A DNA stretch of 64,000 bases. Origin: Actinokineospora terrae. Its GTDB lineage: Bacteria; Actinomycetota; Actinomycetes; Mycobacteriales; Pseudonocardiaceae. The stretch is taken from NCBI RefSeq assembly GCF_900111175.1, contig NZ_FOGI01000001.1, forward strand, positions 792,194 through 856,193. Reading direction: 5' to 3'. Under the pieces are notes generated by a model, which searched no databases, had not been told where the DNA came from, and saw only the letters and a program-made list of their open reading frames with translations. Positions 19,487-27,634 of the stretch are shown here, piece after piece (the stretch's first letter is position 1; each line of letters starts with the position of its first letter). Both the position numbers and the translations under genes were made by a program.

Positions 19487-21067
19487 ATGAGTGCCGAGTG
19501 GGAGCACGTGATCGTCGGCGCCGGGTCGGCGGGGGCGGTGGTGGCGGCGCGGTTGGCGGCGCGGGGGCATCGGGTGTTGTTGGTGGAGGCCGGGGTCGAC
19601 CAGCCGGTGGACCGGGAGGTGGTCAACCCGTTGCGGGACGGGACGAGGTTGATCCTGGAGGGGTTCAACTGGGACTACCAGGCCAACCTGCGCGGGCGGG
19701 CCCGGGAGCACGCGACGGTCGGGGCAGGTGTGGCGCGGTCGCGGGCGTTGTGGGGGCGGTTCCCCTACCGGCTGGGCAAGGTGGTCGGGGGGTCCTCCGC
19801 GGTGAACGGGGCGGTCGCGATGCGGGCGTTGCCGGGGGACTTCGCGGACTGGGTGGCCATGGGGAACCCGGAGTGGTCGTGGGACCGGGTGCTGCCGTTC
19901 TACAAGATGGTCGAGCGCGACACCGACTTCCCCGGCGGCGACCACGGCGTCCGCGGCCCGATCCCGATCCGCCGACCCCGGCGCGACCAGCTGCACGAAC
20001 TGGACCTCGCGTTCTGGGACGAGTGCCGCCGGATGGGCGTGCCCGACCTGCCGGACCTCAACGCCGGGGTGGACGTCGGGGTCGGGGCGGTCCCGGCCAA
20101 CACGGTCGGCACCGAGCGGGTCGACACCGCGAGCGGCTACCTCGCCCCGGTGCGGGACCTGCCGAACCTGGAGATCAGGACCGGCTGCCGGGTGACCAGG
20201 CTGCTGCTCGACGGGCGGCGGGTGACCGGCGTGGAACTGCTGCAGGACAACAGGACCGTGCGGGTCACGGCCAGGAACGTGGTGCTCAGCGCTGGTGCCG
20301 TCGGCTCGCCCGCCGTCCTGCTGCGCTCCGGCATCGGACCGGCCGACACCTGCGCCGACCTCGGCGTCACCCCGGTCGTCGACCTGCCCGGCGTCGGCGA
20401 GAACCTCGTCGACCACCCGTCGGTCGTCATCTGGGCCAAGCCGCGCGACGGCCTGTGCAGGCCGGGGATCCCGTGGCGGCAGGTCGCGGCCAGGGTGTCC
20501 AGCGACGGCCAGGCGGCGGACCTGCAGGTCTGGCTGCTCAACAACGTGGAGACCGCGACGATCCCCGGGTTCGTCAACCGGCTCGGCTGGCCGATGGTGG
20601 TCGGCATCTCGGTGATGCTGCTGCGACCCGCCTCCCGCGGCCGGGTCCTGCTGCCCGACGCCGACCCCGGCGCCTCGCCGGTCATCGAACTGGGTTTCGG
20701 CTCGGTCGACGACGACGTCGACCGCCTCGCCCACGGTGTCCGCACGGCGTGGCGGATCCTGCGGTCGGAGCGGTTCGCCGCGCGGTTGACCGAGGTGCAG
20801 CTGTGGAACGACGCCATGGTCGCCGACGACACCGTGCTGCGCAGCGCCGTCCGCAACGTCATGAGCCCCGGGTGGCACGCGATCGGCTCGGCCAGGATGG
20901 GCCCGGCGAGCGACCCGATGTCCGTTGTGGACCAGCGGTGCCGGGTGCACGGGATCGGCAACCTGCGGGTCGTCGACGCCTCGGTGTTCCCGACCATGCC
21001 CAGCGCCCCGACGAACCTGACCACCATCATGCTGGCGGAGAAGATCGCCGGCGGACTGGGGGAGTGA
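19487..21067 (+). CDS. GMC-family FAD oxidoreductase
   Basis: The 526-residue product has the glucose-methanol-choline oxidoreductase signatures: N-terminal VIVGAGSAGAVVAARLAARG with VEAG, the GMC signature around GKVVGGSSAVNGAVAMRA, the second signature GAVGSPAVLLRSGIGP, and the catalytic His in GWHAIGSARMG with Asn in PSAPTNLTTIMLAEKIA. GMC enzymes oxidise alcohols; some act in tailoring of natural products. ATG 19487 has GGGAGG 8 nt upstream. It is 73 nt after the NRPS and 3 nt before the thioesterase gene, so is probably part of the same operon. Confidence 0.92.
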   Translation: MSAEWEHVIVGAGSAGAVVAARLAARGHRVLLVEAGVDQPVDREVVNPLRDGTRLILEGFNWDYQANLRGRAREHATVGAGVARSRALWGRFPYRLGKVVGGSSAVNGAVAMRALPGDFADWVAMGNPEWSWDRVLPFYKMVERDTDFPGGDHGVRGPIPIRRPRRDQLHELDLAFWDECRRMGVPDLPDLNAGVDVGVGAVPANTVGTERVDTASGYLAPVRDLPNLEIRTGCRVTRLLLDGRRVTGVELLQDNRTVRVTARNVVLSAGAVGSPAVLLRSGIGPADTCADLGVTPVVDLPGVGENLVDHPSVVIWAKPRDGLCRPGIPWRQVAARVSSDGQAADLQVWLLNNVETATIPGFVNRLGWPMVVGISVMLLRPASRGRVLLPDADPGASPVIELGFGSVDDDVDRLAHGVRTAWRILRSERFAARLTEVQLWNDAMVADDTVLRSAVRNVMSPGWHAIGSARMGPASDPMSVVDQRCRVHGIGNLRVVDASVFPTMPSAPTNLTTIMLAEKIAGGLGE

Positions 21068-21070
21068 CCC

Positions 21071-21814
21071 GTGCCGCCGCAACCCGTGCGCCTGTACTGC
21101 GTGCCCTACGCGGGCGCGACCTCGTCGATCTACCGCTCGTGGCAAGCGTTCCAGACCGCGTCGGTGCGGGTCATCGGCATCGACCACCCGGGCCGCGGCA
21201 CCCGCAACCGGGAGGCCAGGATCACCGACTACCGCGACCTGGTGGCGTCGATGGCCAACCACGTCGCCGCCGACCTGATGCAGGCGTGGGACCAGGTCAG
21301 CGACCTGCGCTACGGCACCTTCGGGCACAGCTTCGGCGCGATGCTGAGCCTGGCGGTCGCCGACGCGGTCGCCCGCGTCGTCGGTAGACCGCCGGTGCGG
21401 TCCATCGTCTCCGCCGCGCTGCCGCCCGCGCTGCAACCCCCGGGTGACGAGACGACCACGCTCACCGACGCCGAACTGCTCGACAAGATCCGCGCCGATG
21501 GCGGCACCGCGCCGGAACTGTTGGCCAACAAGGCGATGGCCGGGTACCTGGTGCGGCTGATGCGCGAGGACTACGCGATCCGGCGACAGTTCCACGTGGA
21601 CGAATCGCTGGTGGTCGGGTTCCCGCTGACCACCATCGCCGCACGCGACGACGTCTACGTCACCCCCGAGCAGATGCGGCGGTGGGGCGCGCACAGCAGT
21701 GCGCAGAGCCGCCAGGTCGAGATCCCCGGCGGGCACTTCGCCGCCTTCGCCGACCCGGGCCACACCCTGCGGATCGCGCACCACCAGCTCAACGAACACC
21801 TCGTCCGGCGCTGA
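21071..21814 (+). CDS. type II thioesterase
   Basis: The 247-residue alpha/beta hydrolase carries the type II thioesterase pattern LYCVPYAGATSSIYRSW, nucleophile GHSFGA, and His in IPGGHFAAFAD. These stand-alone enzymes clear mis-primed or stalled carrier-protein thioesters and sometimes release product. GTG 21071 begins 3 nt after the GMC stop. The NRPS lacks a release domain, so this protein may be its release enzyme as well as its editor; that is inference. Confidence 0.92.
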   Translation: MPPQPVRLYCVPYAGATSSIYRSWQAFQTASVRVIGIDHPGRGTRNREARITDYRDLVASMANHVAADLMQAWDQVSDLRYGTFGHSFGAMLSLAVADAVARVVGRPPVRSIVSAALPPALQPPGDETTTLTDAELLDKIRADGGTAPELLANKAMAGYLVRLMREDYAIRRQFHVDESLVVGFPLTTIAARDDVYVTPEQMRRWGAHSSAQSRQVEIPGGHFAAFADPGHTLRIAHHQLNEHLVRR

Positions 21815-21827
21815 GGGAGGAACCGCG

Positions 21828-22970
21828 GTGGAGCACAACGTCTACGAGTCGGTGCACGAGGAGTTCCGCGACCTGTGCCGGGTCTTCCTCGCGAGGGAGG
21901 CGGTTCCGTACCACGACGAGTGGGAGCGGGACGGCGTCATCAGCCGGGAGGTGTGGCGCAAGGCGGGCAAGGCCGGGCTGTTGGGCCTCGGCGTGCCGGT
22001 GGAGCACGGCGGGGCGGGGGTGACGGACTTCCGGTACGTGGCGGTGTTCATCGAGGAGCTGGTCCGATCGCGGGTTACCGCGCCGGGGTTCGTCGCGCAC
22101 AACGACATCATCGCGTCCTATTTGGCCACTCGGACCACCGCGGAGCAGCGGGACCGGTGGCTGCCCGGGGTGTGCGCCGGTGAGCTGGTCGCCGCGATCG
22201 CGATGACGGAACCCGACGCCGGGTCCGACCTGATGGGCATCCGCACGACCGCCGTGCGCGACGGGGACTGGTTCGTCCTCAACGGGCAGAAGACGTTCAT
22301 CACCAACGGGGAGAACGCGGACCTCGTGATGGTGGCGGCGAAGACCCCGACCGCGCGCGGCGGGCAGGGGATCAGCCTGCTGGTGGTGGAGCGGGACACG
22401 CCGGGGTTCACCCGCGGCCGCAAGCTGGAGAAGCTGGGGTGGCAGGCCAGCGACACCAGCGAGCTGTTCTTCGACGACTGCCGCGTCCCGGCGGCGAACC
22501 TGATCGGCAAGGAGAACGCCGGGCAGGGGTACCTGATGGCGGGCATGCCCCGCGAGCGGTTGTGCATCGCCACGGTGGCGGTCGCGACCGCGGAGAAGAT
22601 GCTCGCCGAGACCCTGGCGTACGCGACCACCCGCACGGCGTTCGGGCAGCCGATCGGCAGCTTCCAGCACAACCGGTTCCTGCTGGCCACCCTCGACACC
22701 GAGATCACCCTGGCCCGCGTCTTCCTCAACCACTGCGTGACCGAGCTCAACGCCCGCCGCCTCACGGTGACCGACGCCGCCAAGGTCAAGTGGTGGACCA
22801 CCGAACTCCAGGTCCGCGTCGCCGACCGCTGCCTCCAGCTCTACGGCGGCAGCGGCTACCTGAAGGAAAGCCCCATCGCCAAGGAATGGGCCAACAGCCG
22901 CGTCCAGACCATCTACGGCGGCACCACCGAGATCATGAAGGAAATGATCGGCGTCTCCCTCGGTTTGTGA
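21828..22970 (+). CDS. acyl-CoA dehydrogenase family flavoprotein
   Basis: The 380-residue protein follows the acyl-CoA dehydrogenase pattern: AMTEPDAGSDLMGI, NGQKTFITNGENAD, TRTAFGQPIGSFQ and IYGGTTEIMKEMIG. The MCAD-type catalytic Glu (YEGT) is Gly here, but Glu in PRERL corresponds to the isovaleryl-CoA dehydrogenase position, so activity is plausible. GTG 21828 has GGGAGG 7 nt upstream and lies 13 nt after the thioesterase. In this operon it may desaturate an acyl or carrier-bound intermediate, or aromatise the thiazoline; not provable from sequence. Confidence 0.9.
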   Translation: MEHNVYESVHEEFRDLCRVFLAREAVPYHDEWERDGVISREVWRKAGKAGLLGLGVPVEHGGAGVTDFRYVAVFIEELVRSRVTAPGFVAHNDIIASYLATRTTAEQRDRWLPGVCAGELVAAIAMTEPDAGSDLMGIRTTAVRDGDWFVLNGQKTFITNGENADLVMVAAKTPTARGGQGISLLVVERDTPGFTRGRKLEKLGWQASDTSELFFDDCRVPAANLIGKENAGQGYLMAGMPRERLCIATVAVATAEKMLAETLAYATTRTAFGQPIGSFQHNRFLLATLDTEITLARVFLNHCVTELNARRLTVTDAAKVKWWTTELQVRVADRCLQLYGGSGYLKESPIAKEWANSRVQTIYGGTTEIMKEMIGVSLGL

Positions 22971-22997
22971 GCCACCCACCCAGGAAAGGGCACCCCG

Positions 22998-23462
22998 ATG
23001 CCAGACCCCATCCCCACCCTCTACGAATGGGCAGGCGGCGCCGAGGCACTGGAACGCCTCACCGAGGCCTTCTACAAGAAGGTCCTCGCCGACGACCTGC
23101 TGGCCCCCATGTTCCGCCACATGACCGCCGACCACCCGAAGGACGTCGCCATCATGCTGGGCGAGGTCTTCGGCGGGCCCCGGCTCTACACCTCCGAGCA
23201 CGGGGGGTTCCCGCGGTTGTTGTCCAAGCACCGGGGGCGCGATATCCAGCCTGAGCAGCGGGAGCGGTGGGTGCGGTTGATCCTGGAGGCGGCGGATGAG
23301 GTGGGGTTGCCTTCGGACCGGGCGTTTCGGTCGGCGTTTGTGGCTTATATGGAGTGGGGGTCGCGGGGGGCTATGGCTAATTCTCGGCGGGGGAGTCGGC
23401 CGCCGGAGAGGGAGTCGTTGAAGGTTTGGGGGTGGGGGGAGTCGCCGCCTGTGGAGGAGTGA
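22998..23462 (+). CDS. group II truncated haemoglobin
   Basis: The 154-residue product is a 2-over-2 globin: LYEWAGGAEALERLTEAFY at the N-terminus, GGPRLYTSEHGG, proximal His in LLSKHRGRDI, and YMEWGSRGAMANS near the C-terminus, which is typical of group II (TrHbO-like). Such proteins bind oxygen or nitric oxide and may support oxygenases or detoxification. ATG 22998 follows AGGAAAGG. The space of 27 nt from the acyl-CoA dehydrogenase suggests the last gene of the NRPS operon. Confidence 0.92.
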   Translation: MPDPIPTLYEWAGGAEALERLTEAFYKKVLADDLLAPMFRHMTADHPKDVAIMLGEVFGGPRLYTSEHGGFPRLLSKHRGRDIQPEQRERWVRLILEAADEVGLPSDRAFRSAFVAYMEWGSRGAMANSRRGSRPPERESLKVWGWGESPPVEE

Positions 23463-23909
23463 GGGGGTTGTCCACAGGGTGCTTGGTCGCTCGGCCGGTT
23501 CTGTCGGTGCTTCCCGGTAGGCTGTGCATTGGGGGCTGCTTTGGGCGATTTGATCTTGGGCTGGGGGCGGTGGCTCTCGGTCTCGCCTGCGGCGTCGACG
23601 ATCGACGGCTCGCCTTCGGCATCGCGGTGGGGCGCGAGTTTCGAGCTTTGCTCGATGCGGCGAACTCGTTTTGCGCGGGGCCCCTGAATAACCCGTGGCA
23701 GGACCGCAAAGCAGGGGCCGAAAAGCGTGGCCCTGTCCGCGAACGACGCTACGGGTCATTCTCCCCCACGCAAAACAAGTCCGCCCCATCGAGCCGGGTT
23801 GGCACCAGCGACTCCGAGGAGCGCGGGGTTGGCCAACGTTGTTCAGGGGTGCGTGGTGGCCAACGTTGTTGGGGGCCAACCTCGGCCCTGGTTGGGCGGA
23901 GTGTGTGGG
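23463..23909. repeat. 447-nt convergent intergenic region with short direct repeats
   Basis: No convincing gene. TGGCCAACGTTGTT occurs at 23830-23843 and again at 23857-23870, and a related GGCCAACCTCGG follows. The stretch 23600-23890 is compositionally unlike neighbouring coding sequence (about 60% GC by eye, no codon bias) and open on the minus strand without a recognisable family; it could be an interspersed repeat element. No clear terminator hairpin was identified. Confidence 0.4.
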
Positions 23910-24833
23910 TTAGGTGGCGTGGGCGGGGGTGGTGAGGGCGCTGGTGATGTCGTCCTGTACCAGGGCTATATTGATGGCGAAGCCTGCTGCGGAGCCCATT
24001 CCCGCCGCCGTGACTACTTGGGCGCGGGGGTCGATGACGTTCCCCGCTGCGAAGACCCCCGGTACGGTCGTCTGGCCCGCGCGGTCGACCACGATCCAGC
24101 CGTCAGGGCCTACGGTGCAGCCGAGGGCTCTGAGTAGCGAGTCGCGAGGCACCATTCGGGGCACTACGAACACGGTGGAGCGGGCGATCTGGGTGCCGTC
24201 GGTCAGTTCTACCCCGCGTACCGCGTCGTCGGTTACCACCACCGATCGGATGGGGCCGTCGATGACCTGGATTCCTCTGGCGTGGAGTTGTGCGCGGTCC
24301 TCGGCCGTCATGTCCAGGGTGTGGGCGAACAGCACCACGTCCGCGGACCACTGGCGCAGCATCTGGGCGTGGAAGACCGCGCCGGGGCTGGTGCCGAGGA
24401 TGCCGAGGGGGCGGTCGCGGACTTCGTAGCCGTGGCAGTAGGGGCAGTGCACCACGTCGCGGCCCCAGCGTTCTCGGACGCCGGGGATGTCCGGTAGCTC
24501 GTCGCGTAGACCTGTTGCCACCACGAGGCTTCTGGCGCTCAATGTCTGCCCGGTGTCCAAAGTGGTCGTGAAGCCCTCGGTCACCTCCGACACCGACGCG
24601 TCGATCAGTGTGGCGCCGTAGCCGAGGACCTCGGCTCGGGCGACGTCCAGGAACACCGGGGGCGCGATGCCGTCCCTGGACAGGAATCCGTGCATGTGGG
24701 CGGCCGGGGCGTTGCGGGGGCGGCCGTTGTCCACCACCGCCACCCGGCGCCGGGCCCTGGCCAGCAGCAGGGCCGCGTTGAGCCCGGCCGCGCCAGCACC
24801 GATCACCACGGTGTCGTAGTCGTGCGTTGTCAT
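23910..24833 (-). CDS. thioredoxin-reductase-like FAD oxidoreductase with CPYC, copy 2
   Basis: The 307-residue protein is a paralogue of the flavoprotein at 12920: VVIGAGAAGLNAALLLARAR, PRNAPAAHMHGFLSRDG, the redox pair C130-P-Y-C133 in HCPYCHGYEVRDRPLG, and VFAAGNVIDPRAQVVTAAG. It could oxidise small dithiols or reduce a protein disulfide; the second nucleotide-binding motif (GTSPGAVFHA) is not a textbook GxGxxA. ATG 24833 has GGAGGTGAT 7 nt upstream. It is divergent from an XRE-cupin regulator, in contrast to the ArsR-rhodanese partner of copy 1. Confidence 0.87.
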   Translation of the reverse strand: MTTHDYDTVVIGAGAAGLNAALLLARARRRVAVVDNGRPRNAPAAHMHGFLSRDGIAPPVFLDVARAEVLGYGATLIDASVSEVTEGFTTTLDTGQTLSARSLVVATGLRDELPDIPGVRERWGRDVVHCPYCHGYEVRDRPLGILGTSPGAVFHAQMLRQWSADVVLFAHTLDMTAEDRAQLHARGIQVIDGPIRSVVVTDDAVRGVELTDGTQIARSTVFVVPRMVPRDSLLRALGCTVGPDGWIVVDRAGQTTVPGVFAAGNVIDPRAQVVTAAGMGSAAGFAINIALVQDDITSALTTPAHAT

Positions 24834-24880
24834 CCCTGTGATCACCTCCGCCGCCATGGTGACCCGATCGGTGCGGGATG

Positions 24881-24907
24881 GGCAACGATAGTTGCCGTTT
24901 CCGGGAC
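24881..24907. promoter_or_regulatory. candidate operator, palindrome plus copy 1 of a 17-bp repeat
   Basis: GGCAACGATAGTTGCC (24881-24896) is a palindrome with 6-bp arms in the divergent region between the flavoprotein and XRE-cupin genes. It overlaps GTTGCCGTTTCCGGGAC (24891-24907), which recurs exactly at 25525-25541. Likely binding region for the XRE-cupin protein. Confidence 0.55.
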
Positions 24908-24926
24908 ATGCTGGTCTCATGGCGGC

Positions 24927-25505
24927 ATGGCCCCGATCGACGACATCGCCTTCGCGCTCGCCGGGGTCGGTCCCCGGCTCAAGCGGCTGCGGTCGCAGCG
25001 CGGGCTGAGCCTGTCCGCGCTCTCGGAGCTGACCGGGATCTCCAAGAGCACCCTGTCCCGGCTGGAGGTCGGGCAGCGCAGGCCGAGCCTGGAACTGCTG
25101 CTGCCCATCGTGCGGGCGTACCGGATCCCGCTCGACGAGCTGATCGGCGGCCCCGAGGTCGCCGACCCGCGCATCCGGCCGACACCGCGGCGGGTCGACG
25201 GAAGCGTGGTGCTCGCCCTCACCAGGCAGCCGAGCCCGCTGCACACCTTCAAGACCATCATCCCGCCCGACCGCAGCACCCCGGAACTGTGCACGCACGA
25301 GGGCTACGAATGGCTCTACGTCGTCTCCGGGCGGCTGCGGCTGGTGCTCGCCGAGCAGGACATGGTGCTGGAGGCGGGCGAGGCGGCCGAGTTCGACACC
25401 CGGTTGCCGCACTGGTTCGGCAGCACCGGCGACGGCGCGGTCGAGGTGCTCAACATCCTCGGCCCGCAGGGCGAGCGCATCCACATGCGGGTGAAACCGG
25501 AATAG
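24927..25505 (+). CDS. XRE-family regulator with C-terminal cupin domain
   Basis: The 192-residue protein has an N-terminal XRE helix-turn-helix (LSLSALSELTGISKSTLSRL) and a C-terminal cupin (THEGYEWLYVVSGRLRLVL, then PHWFGSTG). This two-domain class senses a small ligand or metal in the cupin and usually represses neighbouring metabolic genes. ATG 24927 is used, 93 nt from the divergent flavoprotein start. The 17-bp sequence shared by its own promoter region and that of the downstream FAD oxidase suggests that it controls both. Confidence 0.9.
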   Translation: MAPIDDIAFALAGVGPRLKRLRSQRGLSLSALSELTGISKSTLSRLEVGQRRPSLELLLPIVRAYRIPLDELIGGPEVADPRIRPTPRRVDGSVVLALTRQPSPLHTFKTIIPPDRSTPELCTHEGYEWLYVVSGRLRLVLAEQDMVLEAGEAAEFDTRLPHWFGSTGDGAVEVLNILGPQGERIHMRVKPE

Positions 25506-25524
25506 CCGCCGAATAGCCGAGCGC

Positions 25525-25541
25525 GTTGCCGTTTCCGGGAC
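25525..25541 (+). promoter_or_regulatory. copy 2 of the 17-bp candidate operator
   Basis: GTTGCCGTTTCCGGGAC is an exact repeat of 24891-24907, here 20 nt after the XRE-cupin stop and about 125 nt upstream of the FAD-dependent oxidase start. It is also bracketed by GCGCGT and ACGCGC. Confidence 0.55.
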
Positions 25542-25664
25542 GCGCATTGTCCGCTGTCCGCTTCGGTGCCATTATCTAGGGACCGCACGGAATGCGCGAG
25601 AACCCGCTGTGCGCCATTCCACCTATTCGCTGTGCGGTTTCCTTCGAAGAGGATGGGAACCCCC

Positions 25665-27116
25665 ATGAGTTCCACCGGTGTGCCCAAGAAGAACTTTGAC
25701 GTGATCGTCGTCGGGAACGGGGTGCTGGGACTGTCGCTCGGGCTGGAACTGGCCAGGCGCGGGCAGGACGTGGCCGTGCTCGGCGAACCGCACCGCCCCT
25801 ACGCGGGCACCTCGGCGGCCGGGGCGATGCTCGGCTGCTTCGGCGAGGTGACCACGACGCTGGTGGCCGGCGACGCGGGTCGGACCAAGCTGGAACTGGG
25901 AATCCGCGCCACCGGGATGTGGCCGGAATGGCTCGACGGACTCGGTGACGGCGCGGCGGAGGAGGTCGTCACCGCGGACGGCACGACCGTCATCCTCAAC
26001 GCGATCGGCATGGCGGAGATCGACGACACCAACTTCCGCGCCATCCGCGAGGAGTTGACCCGCTACGACCAGCCGTTCGAGGACGTCGACCCGCTCGACC
26101 TCGACTGGGTCGACGCCGAGCCGATCTCCCGCCCGCTGCGGGCCTTCCACATCCCCGGCGAGCACGCGGTGAACACCGTCGCGCTGGTCCTGCGGCTGCA
26201 GAACGCCTTCACCGCCGCGGGCGGCACGATCATCGGCAGCGAAGCCTCCACAGTGGACCACAGCGGCGACCGGGTGACCGGAGTGACGCTGACCGACGGC
26301 GAGAAGCTGACCGCGGGCCAGGTGACCCTCGCCGCGGGTTCGCGCACCCAGACCCTGCTCGACCAACTGCCCGTCGGCGACCGGATGCCGCCGCTGGTCA
26401 GCGGGTACGGCGTGTCCGTCCTCATGCGCACCTTCGACGGCACCGCCCCCAGCAGCGTCATCCGCACGCCCAACCGGTCCTTCGCCTGCGGCCTGCACCT
26501 GGTCCCGCGCGGCGACGGCGAGGTCTACATCGGAGCGACCAACGTCGTGTCCACCCGGCCGCGCGAGGTCGCCGACATGCGGGACCTGGTGTTCCTGCTG
26601 CAGTGCGCGCACCGCCAGATCCGGATGGGCCTGTGGGAGAGCCCGATCCAGAAGGTCCAGGTCGGCAACCGGCCCATCTCCGTGGACGGCTTCCCGCTGC
26701 TCGGCGCGGGCGGCATGGCGGGGCTGTGGATCATGACGGGCACCTACCGGGACGGCCTGCACCTCTCGCCGCTGGTGGCCACCGAGATGGCGGCCAGGAT
26801 CCTCGGCGAGCCCACCGCGCACGACTTCGACCTGTTCACCCCGATCCGCAAACCGATCCAGTCGATGACCCGCGAGCAGATCGTCAGCAACACCTTCATC
26901 GAGCAGTTCGCCATCGGCCCCGAGCAGGACTGGACGCTGCCGGTCGACTGGCACCGCTGGATCGGGATGGACCTGCGGCCCGCGATCGAGGCCTGGGTCG
27001 CCGAGATCGACCCGGAGATCACCCCGCCCGCCGAACTGGTCTTCACCTCGCGGTTCGACCCGGACCTGCTCAAGCTGCTGCGGGAGTACTACGCGCGGAC
27101 CCGCCGGCTCTGGTGA
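25665..27116 (+). CDS. FAD-dependent amino-acid-oxidase-like enzyme (DAO/ThiO family)
   Basis: The 483-residue protein begins with a dinucleotide-binding fold (DVIVVGNGVLGLSLGLELAR) and follows the DAO/glycine oxidase pattern: AGTSAAGAMLGCFGE, a central strand TLAAGSRTQTLLDQ, and a C-terminal FAD contact GNRPISVDGFPLLG with TGTYRDGLHLSPL. It likely oxidises an amine or amino acid to an imine with oxygen as acceptor. ATG 25665 is preferred; ATG 25653 is in frame. It is convergent with a RidA gene, whose family hydrolyses such imines. Probably regulated by the adjacent XRE-cupin protein. Confidence 0.87.
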   Translation: MSSTGVPKKNFDVIVVGNGVLGLSLGLELARRGQDVAVLGEPHRPYAGTSAAGAMLGCFGEVTTTLVAGDAGRTKLELGIRATGMWPEWLDGLGDGAAEEVVTADGTTVILNAIGMAEIDDTNFRAIREELTRYDQPFEDVDPLDLDWVDAEPISRPLRAFHIPGEHAVNTVALVLRLQNAFTAAGGTIIGSEASTVDHSGDRVTGVTLTDGEKLTAGQVTLAAGSRTQTLLDQLPVGDRMPPLVSGYGVSVLMRTFDGTAPSSVIRTPNRSFACGLHLVPRGDGEVYIGATNVVSTRPREVADMRDLVFLLQCAHRQIRMGLWESPIQKVQVGNRPISVDGFPLLGAGGMAGLWIMTGTYRDGLHLSPLVATEMAARILGEPTAHDFDLFTPIRKPIQSMTREQIVSNTFIEQFAIGPEQDWTLPVDWHRWIGMDLRPAIEAWVAEIDPEITPPAELVFTSRFDPDLLKLLREYYARTRRLW

Positions 27117-27129
27117 ACCACCGCGTGAA

Positions 27130-27169
27130 CGACGATGTCCTCGCCCGGGCCGGGGCGAGGACATCGTCG
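27130..27169. terminator. bidirectional terminator hairpin
   Basis: A perfect 17-bp stem (CGACGATGTCCTCGCCC at 27130-27146 with 27153-27169), 6-nt loop, followed by CTTGTGG. It separates the convergent oxidase and RidA genes. Confidence 0.88.
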
Positions 27170-27184
27170 CTTGTGGAGGGTGGA

Positions 27185-27592
27185 TCAGGTCAGCACCGCG
27201 GTCGCCTCGACCTCGATGAGGAACTCGGGCTCGGCCAGGGTCGCCACCCCGATCAGCGTCGTCGGCCGGACCAGGTCGATGCCCAGCCGGTCCGACGCCC
27301 GCTTCACCCCGGCGGTCACCTCGTCCCACTTGGATAGCGACCAGTCCACCGCGTAGATGTTGAGCCGCGCCACGTTGTCGAAGGTGCCGCCGACCGCGGC
27401 CAGCCCTCTGGCGACGTTGAGGTACGCCTGCTCGGTCTGCGCCGCCAGGTCACCCGGGCCGACCAGGTCGCCGCTCGGCGTGCGCGCGGTCTGTCCGCTG
27501 AGGAACACCAGCCTGGAGCCGGTGCCGACCGACAGCTGGCGCCAGCCGTAGGGCTCGGGCAGGTCCGGCGGGTCGAAGAACTCGACAGTCAC
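27185..27592 (-). CDS. RidA/YjgF-family imine deaminase-like protein
   Basis: The 135-residue protein has the RidA pattern SRLVFLSGQTARTPSG, QTEQAYLNVARGLAAVGGT, and a C-terminal RPTTLIGVATLAEPEFLIEV. RidA proteins hydrolyse reactive enamine/imine products of amino-acid-acting enzymes to carbonyl plus ammonia. The catalytic Arg expected near the C-terminus (RxxxxV-type, here RPTTLIGV) is present. GTG 27592 follows GGGAGAGAA. The amino-acid-oxidase-like gene opposite would generate exactly such imines; a functional link is inference. Confidence 0.88.
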   Translation of the reverse strand: MTVEFFDPPDLPEPYGWRQLSVGTGSRLVFLSGQTARTPSGDLVGPGDLAAQTEQAYLNVARGLAAVGGTFDNVARLNIYAVDWSLSKWDEVTAGVKRASDRLGIDLVRPTTLIGVATLAEPEFLIEVEATAVLT

Positions 27593-27634
27593 TTCTCTCC
27601 CTCTCTCGGTGTCGCTCGTGCTGACGGGGGAAGG

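Noticed and set aside
21071..21814. Type II thioesterase read as the missing release domain split from the NRPS by frameshift
   Set aside because: A complete GMC gene lies between the two, and the thioesterase has its own start and full-length type II features.
19433..21838. An 801-codon frame antisense to the GMC oxidoreductase and thioesterase genes
   Set aside because: Sense genes have clear family motifs and good ribosome sites; the antisense frame has neither.
23600..23880. Minus-strand coding extension into the globin/flavoprotein gap
   Set aside because: No start signal and no recognisable motif; the repeated CCAACGTTGTT units explain the apparent protein repeats better as DNA repeats.
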